DNA of 64,000 nucleotides from Euphorbia lathyris (GCF_963576675.1 NC_088911.1:89681256-89745255), one strand, 5' to 3'; positions 1 to 12,312 are shown, counted from the first letter of the stretch. A program made the numbers and translations. Notes: generated from the letters alone by a model not told the origin.

Positions 1-1121
1 TCTCTTAAGTGATGAAATTTGATGTTGAAGTACTTTGTTTTTCCATGAAAAATAAGGTCCTTAGAGATTGCAATAACAATTTGATTATCTTTAAATATCT
101 GCATTAATTGAAATTGTTTCATGTGCAAGTATGTAAGTATTTTTCTGATCCAACTTGCTTGGTTCACAATAGCATTTGCTGCTATAAATTCAGTCTATGT
201 TGTATTTTGAGTAACCACACATGACTTCTTTGAACTCTGTAAGAAAACACCGAAGCCAAAATAAAACAGAAACTAGTTATGTTTCTAAAGTCCTCAATAG
301 ATACTGCCCAACAACCCGGAGCTTGAAATTTATTGCTACAAGAATACTTAATACCAAAATTTGTTGTGCCTTTGACATACCAAAGCTAGAAGTTAGAAGG
401 CGATCATTGACATGCAACTCAATGATTGACAAAAGACTAGTATACACAAACCAAAATTAATACTTATATATAAATTTAATAATAATTTTCGTACTAAAGC
501 ATAAATTTCTAAACAGTAATTAATAAAACCTATACATATAATATACAAAACAACTATTAACGGATATTTACTTCCTATCCAAGACACTGTAACAAATGAA
601 AATACATTAGATGGTGTGGTTTCTCGTACTTAGCGAGGAAATTCTGCACAAAACTGATGATTATAAAATATTTGATCATCGGTTTCAGGAAGAATTTCCT
701 AGCTAAGTATAGGAGCAGATCTAGCCTAGAGTCTGGGGGTTCCGGCTTCCGTCTCCACCCCTGAGTAGTGGTGGTTTTAACTATTGGCAACCACCCACAT
801 TTTGGTTTATATTGGTATATTTATAGTATTATTTTAATATTTTAAAATAGTTGAGTTGGTTCAAGATGAATGATTTAATGTTAGAGATTATATTACTCTT
901 TATGCACTCTTTATTTTCTTAACCCTTTTCAATTTTTTTTTTTACTTTTTAAGACTCAAAAACTTAATTTTTGCATTAAGTCTTAATTTATGAAAAATAT
1001 AAGAAATTTATATCTAAAAATCAAAAGACAAAGGTTCTATATTTTTAAGAAATTAGCATTGGACATATATAAAATATTAAAGATGTTTACTTCTTTTAAA
1101 CTAAACACTTTTAATCTTTTA
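1..1121. other. AT-rich intergenic DNA, no gene seen
   Basis: No coding region with recognisable protein similarity was found. The short open frames here are low-complexity and lack any motif. A small GC-richer patch near 715-775 has no coding signal. Confidence 0.5.
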
Positions 1122-1635
1122 AAGGGTGTTTGGTTGCTCCTTTTCGTGCGCCTGTTTGCATTTTCACTTTAAAATAGATAGTTTTAGGTGTTTGGTTAGT
1201 GACCTCATGTTTGCCTTTTACACCCGAAAAGCAACATTATGTGTTTGGTTAGTGACCATCTGTTTGCCTTTTACACCTGAAAAGCAGCATTTTACAAAAG
1301 CAGAGAATCTCTACTTTTTGGAAAAACAGTTTTTTCCAACATCAAACCGTAACAGCTAACAGCAAACAACAGTAGTAAACAGCAAACTGTAACAGCAAAC
1401 AACAACAACAAATGGAGAGTTTTAGGTGTTTGGTTAGTGACCTCATGTTTGCCTTTTACACCTGAAAAACAGCATTAGATGTTTGGTTAGTGGCCCACTG
1501 TTTGCCTTTTACACCTGAAAAGCAACTTTTTACAAAAGCAGAGAATCTCTACTTTTTGGAAAAACAGGTTTTTCCAACAGCAAACAGCAAACCGTAACAA
1601 CAACAACAAACAGTAGATAAAACAAACGGGCCCTT
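1122..1635. mobile_element. MITE with internal tandem duplication
   Basis: Starts AGGGTGTTTGGTTGCTCC and ends with the imperfect inverse, AAACGGGCCCT, the type of terminal repeat common in plant hAT-like MITEs. Inside, a block of about 238 bp (from 1181 and again from 1419) is duplicated in tandem. Each block itself contains two copies of a roughly 55-bp unit beginning TGTTTGGTTAGTG. No coding capacity. A shorter relative lies inverted at 9724-9926. I could not find a clear target-site duplication, so the family assignment is by terminal sequence only. Confidence 0.6.
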
Positions 1636-2342
1636 AGCCTCCAACATATCAAAACATGAAGTTTCAGGCTGCTAGAGGCTAATTTTTTTTTGCCGAGACC
1701 CAACTGGTTGGACTTTAGAAATTTTTTCCCAACTCTAGTAAAACTGACTACGACATTGGTTGCATAGTTAAAATTCGCTCCCTAGATTTAGATTCCTTAC
1801 TCCGCCACTGTATCTATATGCCATAGTTTTATTTATTTCATGTGACTCACGTAGTTTAATATTAAAAAAACATATTATAATATATATAGCTATAAAAAGA
1901 TCCTTCTATAGCTGCCAAATTTTTTTTCTTTCCTGAAGATATCACTAAGGTGCGAGCTAGGAGACGGTCTAATTCATAGCACAAGGGCAGATGGCACTTT
2001 CTTTTTAAAGTGTGCAATATGAATAAATGTCTATTTCCTATTGTATTTTTAATGCCACAAATTAATGAGATTATCAGGACTCAAATTTTTATGGAACCAT
2101 TTGAACTAAAAATTCTAGTTAAGACTTATTACAGATTTTATATTAATCTCTGACACCTTTCACAATTTTGTGTTTATTTTAAGATTCAAACAATATCAAT
2201 TGTAAGTACTTATAAAAAAAAATATCCTTTAATAAATAAATATATGATTTTATAAATACAATGTCTTCAATTATTAAATCGGATAACAAAATAATGTTTA
2301 AACTTTGACTTTCATGTTTAATTTAAGGATCCCCATATTTAT
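1636..2342. other. AT-rich intergenic DNA
   Basis: Nothing recognisable apart from A/T runs. No ORF with protein similarity. Confidence 0.45.
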
Positions 2343-2541
2343 ATGGGTAAAGACATTTGGATAGAAAAAGTTAGGATAGAATAGATAGAATTGAAAAAGA
2401 TGACTAATATAACGCTATTAGGATTTTTAATTAGATATATTAGTTTTTATCTATTTATCTGTTTATAGGGTTATATTAGTCATCTTTTTCAATTCTATCT
2501 ATTCTATCCTAACTTTTTTTTTACCCAAATAGCATTACCCT
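2343..2541. mobile_element. Foldback MITE
   Basis: Two nearly perfect inverted arms, 2343-2415 and 2470-2541, flank a spacer of about 54 bp. The arms contain TTAGGATAGAATAGATAGAA and its reverse complement. The outer ends are ATGGGTAA and its near inverse. A short non-autonomous DNA element that would fold into one long hairpin. No coding capacity. Confidence 0.7.
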
Positions 2542-2640
2542 ATTTACATTCCTAAGGGATGTAAAAACCTACGTATTCCTATCATTAATATTAATTTAGC
2601 TTAAAAAAAATCTATAATAAAACTTGTTGATACTTAAAAA

Positions 2641-2654
2641 GAACCATTCATAAA
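2641..2654. repeat. Target-site duplication, left, of LINE-I
   Basis: GAACCATTCATAAA here is repeated exactly at 6721-6734. Five A residues before each copy may extend the duplication to 19 bp, although they merge with the poly(A) tail on the right. Confidence 0.9.
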
Positions 2655-5600
2655 AAAATCCTTCTTGTTTTGCTTTAATGGAAACTAAGATTAGTGGAGT
2701 AAAAGCAGATGAGGTGATTAAAAAGTTTAGGAACTGGAACTGTGTTAGATCGGAAGCTACTGGCCGGGCTGGTGGGATTTGGCTTTTCTGGAAGCCAGAT
2801 CGTGTTCATTTCGATATAATTAGTATGGATAAACAGTTTATTCATAGTAAAGTGAGTGTTTCTGGTAATAAACCCTTTTTTATTACCCTGGTGTATGCTG
2901 ATCCTGTCCTGGCTAATCGGAAACGGCTTTGGGAGGTTCTTTACTCTATGAGTGTTAACATAACTGAGTCTTGGTTTGTGGCTGGTGACTTTAATGATAT
3001 TGCCCTTATGAGTGATCGGAGAGGGGGTTCGCATCACTATGTTAACCGTTGCCTTAAACATAAGAATAGTATGGATTTATGTGGGCTTTCTGATCTAGGT
3101 GCGTCTGGTCATAAGTTCACTTGGAAGCGCAACAGTATCTTTGTTCGTTTGGACAAAGTTTATGCTAATGTTTCAGCTCAATCTAGATTTCCTGAAGGTT
3201 CTGTGTTAAATCTCCCGTTCCGTTATTCAAATCACTGTCCTATCTTATTCAGGCTGATGAGAGGCAATCGGCCTAGGGGGGAGAGACCGTTCCGGTATCA
3301 GGTGGCTTGGGAGTCTCACCCTAAGTTTAAGGAATTCGTTTAAGATAATTGGAAGCCTCACTCGAATGTCCTTCAAGCTGCTGAGGGTTTCAGAAAGAAT
3401 GTGCTGAGGTGGAATAAAAACATCTTTGGGCATATTATTAGGAGGAAGAATAAATTATTGAGTAGAATTGAGGGCATTCAGCGTAGGTTGGAGGTTAGGT
3501 TCGATCACAGTTTGGATGGCCTTCTCAGAACCCTTCAGAAGGAGTTGGAAGCTGTGCTTCGGCAGGAAGAACTTCTTTGGTTTTAAAAGTCTAGGAAAGC
3601 CTGGATCAAAGATGGGGATTAGAATACCATGTATTTTCATCTCTCTACCGTTATTAGAAGACAGAGGAATAGGATTGATGTTATTAAAAACTCTAATGGT
3701 GATTGGGTTTATGAGGACGAAGATATTCGACACTTGGCCCTGGACTTCTATAGGGACCTTTTTAAAGAGGAACCTGTTGATCTAGATAAGGCTCAATCTG
3801 TTGCTACCTTTCCCATGGTGGGAGAGGATAGAATTCTGGAAGCCTTCCACCCTATCTCCCTGAAAGAAATTGATCAAGCCATTTTTAGTATTGGGGCTAC
3901 TAAAGCTCCTGGGGTTGATGGTCTGCCTGCTGGTTTTTACCATAAACACTGGGAGGTTGTGAAGGAAGGCATTTACAACTTCATCAAAGGTGTTTTTAAT
4001 GGCTCTCAGGATATCGGGCTGGTAAACAGAACCCTTCTTGTTCTGATTCCTAAAGTTGAGAAGCCTTCTTCTTTCTTACATATGAGGCCTATCAGTCTTT
4101 GTAATGTTCTCTATAAGACTATTACAAAGATTGTGGCAAATAGAATCCGTTGCATTCTTCCTGAGATCATTAGTCAGAATCAGGGAAGCTTTGTGCCTGG
4201 TAGACAAATGATGGATAATGTGGTGATTGCCCAAGAGATGGTCCACACTATGAAGATTAAAAAGGGGAAGAGAGGTATTGTGGCTCCTAAGTTGGATCTG
4301 GAGAAAGCCTATGATCGCATTAACTGGAGTTTTCTGATGGAGAGTCTGGAGAGAGCAAGGATCCCGGACAATTGGAGAAGGTTAATAAAGGTTTGTATAT
4401 CTTCTCCTGTTTTTCAAGTTTTGATCAATGGGGATATGTCGGAGGAATTCTCTCCTGGCCGGGGTATCCGTCAAGGGGACCCAATGAGCCCTTTCTTATT
4501 TGTTATTGCAATGGAAAGGTTGTCTCACCTGATCCAAGATGCTGTTGATAATAGGAAATTCCACCCGGTGGCCATCAATAAGTTCTGTCCCCAGGTTACT
4601 CACTTGTTCTTTGCAGATGATGTTCTAATCTTTCTGGAAGGTAATGAGGAGCAGTTAAGTATCATTATGGATATTCTTGATTGTTTCTGTTCTGCCTCTG
4701 GTCAGAAGCTCAATGTCCAGAAGTCCAGGATGATGTGCTCTAAGAATATGAACTAGAGAGCATGCAAAAGGATGAGTGATCTGTCTGGAATTCCTCTGAC
4801 TTGCTCTCGTGGGAAGTATCTGGGTATTCCCCTCCATAGTGAGAGAGTGTCAAAAGTGTCTTTTAAAGATACTTTGAATAAAGCTAATATGAAGTGTGCC
4901 ACTTGGAAAGCTAAGACTCTCTCTCTCGCTGGCTGACTTACGTTGATTCAATCTATCAATTGTGCGACTCCCAATCATATTATGCAGGCTTGTCATCTTC
5001 TTGAGCATGTTCTCAAGGACCTTGATAAAATTAATCATAGGTTCCTGTGGGGAGAAGCTGAGGAGGGGAGGAAGATCCACCTCGTTCCTTAGAATGAGGT
5101 TTGTCAACCTAAGGATATGGGAGGTCTGGGCATTAGGAAAGCCAGAGATAATAATAAAGTCTTATTAATGAAACTCCTATGGCGAATGTGGCAGCTTCCT
5201 TCAGCTCTTTGGGTTCAACTTTTATGCGGGAAATATCGGAAGGATAAGGTGTTTGGGGGTCCTAAGGATAGAGTGGTTAATTGTTCCTTTCTTTGGAAAG
5301 GCATTAATGCGGTTTTTGCTGAGTTTTGTTCAGGGATTGGGTGGAATGTGGGAAATGGTAGATCCATCAGTTTCTGGAATGATATATGGATTGGGAAAAA
5401 GCCTTTATTGGAAGTCTGTGCTTCTTTGCCGCCTTTGGAAATTCAGAACTGGAGGATTGCAGATGTGGTGGATTCTGAGGGTGAGTGGATTTGGTCAAAA
5501 TTTGATTCCTACCTCAGTCTGGAATCGCTCCTTAGAATTAGAGGAGTTCAGATTAGTAGTAAAATGGAAGACAATGATAGTTACTGTTGGTCTTTGACGA

Positions 5601-6720
5601 ACAACGGGGCCTATTCTTGTAAATAAGCTTTTCAGGCATTCTATCAGGAGTTGGATACCTCGTCTCCAGGGGTGTGGAAGACGATTTTGGCCTTAAAAGT
5701 GATGTACCGTATTAGAAGTTTCCTGTGGCTAGGGGTTAAAAATAGGTTGCTTACTAATTCGGATAGGAAAAGGAAGCATCTGGTGGAGTCTGGAGCTTGT
5801 GGCAGATGCAGAGGTAATGAAGAGACTTTGTGCCATGCTCTCAGGGACTGTGAGAAAAGTAAAGAGGTTTGGAGGAGAGTTCTCCCTAGAAATGTGCTTT
5901 CTTCTTTTTTAGCCCACTCTGTGAATGATTGGTTTGTGGATGAGATTAATGGGAAACTTCTGGCTGAGTTGAATCAGGGTGTTCTTTTATTTGTGGTGGT
6001 TTGCCATCAGATTTAGAGATGGAGAAATGAGGAGATTTTTGGAGGAGAAATGGTGTTTTTGCCGAATGTCTTAGATTTCTTTTCCAAAAAGATTAGCACC
6101 TTGGTTGATAGCTATGTTGAGGACCCCTTGGCTAGGGCTGTTCAGAGGAAGGAGGTCCATCTTTTAAGCTGGTGTATGTCGAGCGATGGTGTGGTTAAGC
6201 TTAACACTGATGGTTCTTGTCTAATGGACGGGAGAATTGCCGCAGGAGGGGTTCTAAGAGATGATGGTGACAGTTGGGTATTTGGTTTCTCTCAGAATTT
6301 GGGTATTGGTTCGTCTTTTTCTGCAGAGCTTTGGGGGATTTTTTCTGGCCTGAAGCTAGCGAAAAATCTGGGGGTGAAGAAGCTTCTTGTAGAGTCAGAT
6401 AACCTTGAAGCGGTTAAAATGATTTCTGAGAACAATGCTATTTGCCTAAATAGCCAAAACTTAATCAAAGGCATTAGAAGGATTGGCTACTCCTTTGATT
6501 CTCTTAGCTTTGCTCATATTTATAGGGAGCAAAATCGTGTAGCGGACCGTCTTGCGGTGGAAGGGCATTCAAGAATGTTGGGTCTCTCTATCTTTTCTTC
6601 TCCTCCGGTCTTTGTTTCTTCTATGATCTTGGAGGATGTGGTGAGGTCAGTTTTCCTAGGCTGATCCCGGGTTAAGCGGCTTTTGTTGTTTGTTTTTCTT
6701 TTCCTATCCTACAAAAAAAA
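2655..6720 (+). mobile_element. LINE-I: 5'-truncated L1-type non-LTR retrotransposon
   Basis: About 4.07 kb. It is flanked by an exact 14-bp target-site duplication and ends in a short A run (6713-6720), as expected for target-primed reverse transcription. The 5' end falls inside the endonuclease domain, so ORF1 and the ORF2 start are missing. This is normal 5' truncation. The 541-bp LINE tail at 40418-40958 is the same family by RNase H sequence, while the LINE at 25424-40186 is clearly different. Confidence 0.92.
2678..6664 (+). pseudogene. LINE-I ORF2 (endonuclease, reverse transcriptase, zf-RVT, RNase H)
   Basis: One reading frame (codon starts at position mod 3 = 2) runs the whole length without a frameshift but with eight in-frame stops at 3341, 3584, 3620, 4754, 4934, 5090, 5624 and 6014. 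Domains in order: APE-type endonuclease from the ETKI motif, with VAGDFND and the SNHCPI terminus (2678-3340); reverse transcriptase with KAPGVDGL, the A-motif KLDLEKAYDRINW, GRGIRQGDPMSP and the catalytic FADD (about 3880-4750); the zf-RVT region with GSGACGRCRGNEETLCHAL (about 5650-5900); RNase H with VVKLNTDGS, the AELWG glutamate, VESDN and NRVADRLA (6190-6560). The protein would copy LINE RNA at a nicked target. It cannot be made from this copy. Several stops fit CAA, CAG or CGA read as TAA, TAG or TGA, or TGG read as TAG. Confidence 0.93.
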
Positions 6721-6734
6721 GAACCATTCATAAA
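6721..6734. repeat. Target-site duplication, right, of LINE-I
   Basis: Exact copy of 2641-2654, directly after the A run of LINE-I. Confidence 0.9.
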
Positions 6735-7338
6735 TGCATATAGTCATAATATATTGTTATATTTTCAATATAAATAAATATTTATTTTTACAATTAAGAT
6801 TTTCTTACTGAAAATATAAAAAAATATACGAAAAATTAATGCTTAATTAATACCTATATACAACCCTTAGAGTTGTATATATCATTTGTCTTAATTTAAT
6901 TAGCTAATGATAATAAATATTAAATAAATAAATTAAGGACACAAATATAGAAAATTCATAAATCAATTAGCAATGCTTTAGTATGGATTATTATAATTTA
7001 AGATGAAATGTTATTGTTAAGTATGCTTAATATTGATGAGTCTATGATCATCATGCAACTTTTTTTAATTAGGTACAAAATAGCAATCATAATTTAATAA
7101 GCAAGGAGCTGAGCATTAATTGAGGGTTGTTATATAGCTATCACTCAAATACAGTTTTTGATGAGAAAAAAAGAGAGTAAAGTAATAATTGAGTTCTGAT
7201 ATTAATATGAATTGAGTTTAATTATCATTTAACCTTTTATTTCAATTAAGTATCAATTTAATTTAAAGTTTTAGTTAAAAGCCAATTCATCTTAATATAT
7301 CATAGTTATGCCATACCCACCTTTTAAACAATTATTTT
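6735..7338. other. AT-rich intergenic DNA with a dispersed repeat
   Basis: No gene. At 6838-6895 a stretch around TACAACCC, ATATATCATTTGTCTT and TTAATGCTTA recurs in inverse orientation at 9368-9420, so it belongs to some dispersed repeat whose ends I cannot define. Confidence 0.45.
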
Positions 7339-7339
7339 T

Positions 7340-7602
7340 TGGTTACAATGGACGGGCTAATCTTAAGAAAACATTAAAAATAGACCGACCATTAAGACGG
7401 GTCATTCTGGGAAGCGCAGATCCACAAAAATCAGAAAAAAGAATGTCCTGGATGCCTATATGAGGCGCATCACACTCGTGAAGACCTAAACTCCAACTCC
7501 ATGCGTAGTTTGCCATCCAATTAGCTGCCCTGTTCCCTTCTCGTGGGATATGAACGAGCCGCATCTCCCAATCTCTGTCATATAGATCACGACATGCCAT
7601 AA
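7340..7602 (-). pseudogene. LINE RNase H tail, 5'-truncated
   Basis: A minus-strand frame of 85 codons reads like the end of a LINE RNase H: the segment RLVHIPREGNRAANWMANYA is the conserved C-terminal RNase H block (histidine, then N-R-A-A-x-W-x-A). It ends at about 7340 with an A/T-rich tail on the minus strand. Similar CAATTATTT strings at 7330 and about 7641 could be a weak target-site duplication. It lacks the catalytic part and is a dead tail of a LINE, not a gene. Confidence 0.7.
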
Positions 7603-7710
7603 TAAGTCAAGAAAAACAATGCCGTTGAACCACCTTAACCAATTATTTGAGTACTATTTTGTACCTTGTATATTCTTCATTTCTTTTTAACAAAATTTGG
7701 ATTATCTTTT

Positions 7711-7718
7711 CTTAAGAT
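7711..7718. repeat. Target-site duplication, left, of hAT-like element
   Basis: CTTAAGAT here and CTTAGGAT at 8346-8353: 8 bp with one mismatch, the length used by hAT transposases. Confidence 0.7.
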
Positions 7719-8345
7719 TAGGGGTAGCAACGGGAAGGGGATTATCCGAACCGACGGGGGCAAAAACTAACCGTAAAAATTGGGAATGAGGATGGGGATT
7801 GCTATATCCACCCCGTGGGGATCGCCGCCCCGTGGGGATCGCCACCCTGTTACCATGTAAATTTCTATGGGGATCCTCGAATAAAATTATTAATTTTAAT
7901 TTCTAACCATTATTTTTATATCAATGTATCATAATAAATTAGTAACTTTTTATAAAATAAAAAATATGTATAAGGGCAATATAATTGTTGCTGGTTACAT
8001 CTGTAATCAGCAATTGCTGGTTACAAATTTCTGTAACCAGTTTGGTTGTTACAGATTAATCTGTAACCAGTTTGCTAGTTACTCTGTAATGTAACAAGTA
8101 CAATTTTAAATGTTTTTGGTTATTTTTTTTTTAAATATTATACTTAAATTTTTGTATATATAAAAAGTAATATTATTAATTTATTGGACACTCCAAAACC
8201 GTACCGAAACCGTATGGGGAGGGGATGGGGATGAAAAAATTCCCGAATCATTTAATGGGGATCCCCCGAAACTATCTTGTAAATATTTGGGGACATGGTG
8301 ATATAAATGCATACCCATTCCCGTCCCGCACCGTTGCCATCCCTA
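7719..8345. mobile_element. Non-autonomous hAT-like element
   Basis: 627 bp with terminal inverted repeats TAGGGGTAGCAACGG (left) and the inverse of CCGTTGCCATCCCTA (right), bounded by an 8-bp target-site duplication. Subterminal regions are G-rich on the left and C-rich on the right. A short tandem array of GGTTACA/CTGTAACCAG units sits at about 7990-8090. No transposase coding region. Confidence 0.8.
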
Positions 8346-8353
8346 CTTAGGAT

Positions 8354-9014
8354 GCACAAGAAATTCTAGTTTTTTTTTATTATATATAATTGTATTACTA
8401 TAGTTATTTTTCACAAACAAGGCCGCTAAGATCACTTAGGTCCCGCTTAAGTGCTAAAATCAAGAATCCATTTCGATTTTTTCGTCCAGCCTCCCTGGTC
8501 GTTTTTTAAACCGCTTGGACGACCGTAAAAAATATTTATTTTATTTTATTATGATTCACTTTATAATATTGTTGTATGACTTTGGATAAAGTGAGTTTAT
8601 TATTTTCATAGTTTACATATTAGTTCTGCACATTATATTTTACTTGTATGAATTGTTTTAATAATATTATTATATAAATATTACGTTGTTGTTTGCATAT
8701 TTGTAATATGTCATAAATATACATATATTTCTATATTAAATAATTTTATATTATTATTTTACATAGTATAATACATATTTTTATTGCATTTATATAATAC
8801 TTTTGCTTACTAAAAAGTAAAAAAATAAAAAAATACAAATCCAATTGATCTGTGACTAGTTACTGATTAATCCTCAAGGGCCCCATGTGTCCAACTAGTG
8901 CCTAATATTTTTTACAACTTTAACATAGTTAGTCTTATATACAATACTTCCATGCATGTATATTTAGATGTTAGGTGTTTCAGCTATACCTTACTATTAT
9001 TAGTATTCACATAG
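8354..9014. other. AT-rich intergenic DNA
   Basis: No gene. A GC-richer patch at about 8420-8530 contains repeated CTTAGGTCC/CGCTTAAGTG-like and GGTCG/CGACC-like strings. It may be a decayed repeat, but I could not define its ends. Confidence 0.4.
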
Positions 9015-9157
9015 ACCCCGATTGATAAAATAAATTTAGTCAGTCACTGTTAGATTAAACTTATTAGATTCAAGCCTTATGATATTAATTTCCACCGTAA
9101 GATTTTAATAAATCTAAATTTAACGGTGACTGATCAAATTTATTTTTGGTTCTGTAT
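9015..9157. mobile_element. Short inverted-repeat element
   Basis: Two arms of about 45 bp in inverse orientation: the left contains AAATTTAGTCAGTCACTGTT and the right AACGGTGACTGATCAAATTT, with several mismatches. A small MITE or foldback without coding capacity. Boundaries are approximate. Confidence 0.55.
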
Positions 9158-9723
9158 AAATACTACTCACCATACTAATACGAGGTTAGAATAGAGAAAG
9201 ATATAGATGGATAGAAGTAAAACTATGATAAATCATATATATTGTGTTGTTATATAACACAATTTCATTACTATGTTTTCTTCAGCTTAGAGCTAAATAA
9301 TAATAATAAATAACAATACTAATATCACAATTGTTTTACGCTAAAACTTATATAATCATTCATGTATATATAAAGACAAATGATATATACAATCCTAAGG
9401 GTTGTATATAAGCATTAAGGAAAAATTATATATGAGAATCTTAAGGAAAAATTTGCTAAAATTTAACTATAATGTATTTGGCTGTAAACTGCTTAATGTT
9501 GAGCCAAAATTTTAGTGCCGCGACGAAATATTTGTAAATATAAGACTAATTATTTAAAATTTGTAAATATAATTAGTAAAGAGGTTTTTGATTTAAAAAA
9601 AAGGTAAGAGATTTTAATTACTGAAAAAAGTATGACAAAGATAAAAATTTGAACTCTCTAATGTATGTTATATATATAACAGTGATCGAGTCTCAAGAGA
9701 AATGTTCATTGAAATAGAGGGTT
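9158..9723. other. AT-rich intergenic DNA
   Basis: No gene. Contains the inverse copy (9368-9420) of the dispersed repeat at 6838-6895. Confidence 0.45.
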
Positions 9724-9926
9724 GGGTCTATTTGTTTTACCTAACATTTGTTGTTGCTGTTGGAAAAAACTGATTTTCCAAAAAGCAGGGATTCTGTGCT
9801 TTTATAAAAGAATATTTTTCAAGTATAAAAAGCAAATAAGAGGTCACCAGCTAAACACCTAAAACTCTCACTTTTGAAGTGAAAAGGTAAACATGAGTAT
9901 GAAAATGAGCAAACAAATATCCCCTA
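9724..9926. mobile_element. MITE, inverted shorter relative of 1122-1635
   Basis: Contains, in inverse orientation, the same blocks as the element at 1122-1635: TTGGAAAAAAC next to CCAAAAAGCAG, AACACCTAAAACT, and terminal CAAACAAATATCCCC. It lacks the 238-bp internal duplication, so it is closer to a simple form of the family. Confidence 0.6.
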
Positions 9927-10142
9927 AATAGCCTTACGTAAGGTAGACTTTACAATAGAGTATTTAAATTCAAAGTGTATAGACATTTATCTAACTAACA
10001 TGAGAGTAAACCAATTAACATATATACTTATCTTATCAGTCCCTTGCAAGTTAATGGTGATGTTAATAGTGAATTGATCATTAACTTGTTCTGAAACAGC
10101 TGAAAGCGCATCTTTGCAGTGGCTATTAGCTAAAATGTCGGT

Positions 10143-11470
10143 TGTTTGATCCATGGTTGAAATAATAAATCCGAAGATTCTTCTAGGCTCCATCTTGCAC
10201 AACCATACATATGAAATAGTGGACCTCCCTCCGGGAATGGAGCCACTGAGTTTTAGACGGATTTTCAAATGGAAAATGACAATTGATAAGTATAAGGTCA
10301 TATTGGTTATAAAAGCTTATAGACAAAAAGAATGCATGACTACTTTAACACACACTCTCCCGTGTCTATGATAACGTCTATTAGGATGATACTTTCAATC
10401 ATCGCTTTCTAGAATCTTGAAGTACATCAGATGGATGTTAAGGTAGCTTTCCTTGAATGAAAATCTAGATAAAGAGATCTATATTGAACAACTTGAAGGT
10501 TGTATAGCTCCACGCCAGCAAAGAAAAGTCTATAGATTGATGAAGTCTTTATATGGATTAAAAGCAAGCACCAAAACAATGAAATAAAAAGTTTGATGAT
10601 GTCATGATGGCAAAAGACTATTAAATAAACGAGTGTGGCAAATGTATTTATATGAAAACTACAAATGAAGGATATATCATTATGTGTGTATGTTGATGAC
10701 ATAGTTATTGTGGAAAGTAATGATAAGATGGCAAAGAGTACTAAGGACATGTTAAACTCACAGTTTGATACGAAAGATATGGGACTCGCAGATGTGATTT
10801 TGAGATCCAAATCAAACGTTTACCTAACAGTCTCATCTTGACTCAGTCACACTATGTGGACAAGATTCTTAACAAGTCTAATAAGAATGGTTTTGGTATC
10901 GCCAGAACTCTAATCGACACTAGTCAACATCTGTCTAAAAAATAAAAGATGAAAGCATTGACCAAGTGAAATATATGCAAGGGTATAGGCAATCTAATGT
11001 ATCCCATGAGTTGTACAAGGCTTGATATTGCTTTTACTGTCAGCAGTCTAAGTAGATACACAAGTAATCTGTGGAAAATTCACTAGAAAGCCATTGTAAA
11101 GATACTTCAATATTTACGGCACACTCACAATTACAGATTGCAATATACAAGAGAACTTCCTATGTTAGAAGGATTCCCTGATGCAAGTTGGACATCTGAT
11201 ATAAAAGATTCCAAAGGTACGAGTGGATACATGTTTACTCTAGTAGGAGGATCAGTGTCCTAAAAATCCTCAAGACAAACTATTATAACAATATCCACTA
11301 TGGATTATGAGTTTGTAGTCTTGGATAAAGCCGAGTGGCTATGAAATTTCTTAGAGAATATTTCTATATGGCCAAAGCTTGTGCCCACAATTTGTATATA
11401 TTGTGATAATCAAGCAACAATTAAGAGAGAACATAACACATAACACGATATATAATAGTAAACATCAACA
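10143..11470 (+). pseudogene. Ty1/copia reverse transcriptase and RNase H remnant
   Basis: Frames that switch several times together read through a copia polymerase: YEIVDLPPGMEPL and IDKYKVILVIKAYRQKE (RT start), HQMDVKVAFLE (A motif region), CVYVDDIVIV (catalytic YVDD at about 10690), KDMGLADVI, then RNase H pieces ending IYCDNQATIK-like at about 11400. There are many stops and frameshifts and no LTRs were found next to it. An old fragment, probably the oldest copia remnant in the window. Confidence 0.85.
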
Positions 11471-12255
11471 CACATGGTTAATTAAAGTGTAAACTCAAGT
11501 AACTAATAAATAAACTCAAAACATTACGATGACGTAAGGTGGAATAATGGTTATTTTTTTGTTTGAAGTAGAAACAATGGTTAATTAAGTTCATGTAATA
11601 TGAAATGAGGATATCATATTGCAAATGCAATTAATTTGATTCAAACTTCAAAATTAAATTTTATGGTGAAGTTAGAACATGAGTATATACCTTTGCATGT
11701 AATGGATAAGGCCTAGCTATGGGTCTTTATTTGTATTTCCCCTCTAAATGAAAGCTAGTAAAATCTCTATAAAACAAAAGGGAAATTATATATAAAATCA
11801 GTTTTGAAACTTTTTGTTAAATATACATTAAAAAAACAGTTTTATTAAAGGCTAACCATTTTTTTTTCTTTTCAAATATGCTAAAACCATTTTTAATTTC
11901 TAAGTACTTATATTTTAAGAAATTTTTTTATAAATTTTCGATTGTTATAAATAATTAGTCTACTCATGATTAATATGTAACTTACCCAAAAAAAACAAAC
12001 GATATAATCCTAAGAATAATAAATAGAATTTAATTAGAAATTTGATGAGGAAGAAAGGTGAAAAAACATAGGACAGTGAATAATAGATTTTGGAAAGTGA
12101 AGTTCAGTGTTGAACACATGGCATATGGAAAAGGTTAATTGAGTACAGAAGAAGAATCCATGTGAGTGCTTTTGGGGGAGTAGCCATTTTCATGTGAATC
12201 TCTACTCTACTCTTTCCATGTGACTTAATTCAATTCCAGCCTCCATTTTCCCTCT
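11471..12255. other. Upstream region of the EPF1-like gene
   Basis: AT-rich, no ORF of note. The stretch from about 12040 to 12262 is less repetitive and probably holds the promoter of the EPF1-like gene. I do not name specific transcription-factor sites. Confidence 0.4.
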
Positions 12256-12262
12256 CCTTATC

Positions 12263-12270
12263 TTTATAAA
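12263..12270 (+). promoter_or_regulatory. Probable TATA box of the EPF1-like gene
   Basis: TTTATAAA lies 43 bp before the ATG, which would place the transcription start near 12295 and give a very short 5' UTR. Position and sequence are the only evidence. Confidence 0.5.
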
Positions 12271-12312
12271 TTTCATTTTCACTTAATTTCACTTTCAGGA
12301 TTCAATACAGCA

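Noticed and set aside
221..460. 79-codon open frame near the left edge
   Set aside because: No motif, no homology I recognise, composition like the flanking AT-rich DNA.
8420..8530. GC-richer patch that might be a separate transposon end
   Set aside because: Short inverse-like strings are present but I could not find matching ends or a duplication.
10427..10810. 127-codon minus-strand frame over the copia remnant
   Set aside because: Antisense shadow of the copia RT, whose catalytic YVDD is clear on the plus strand.
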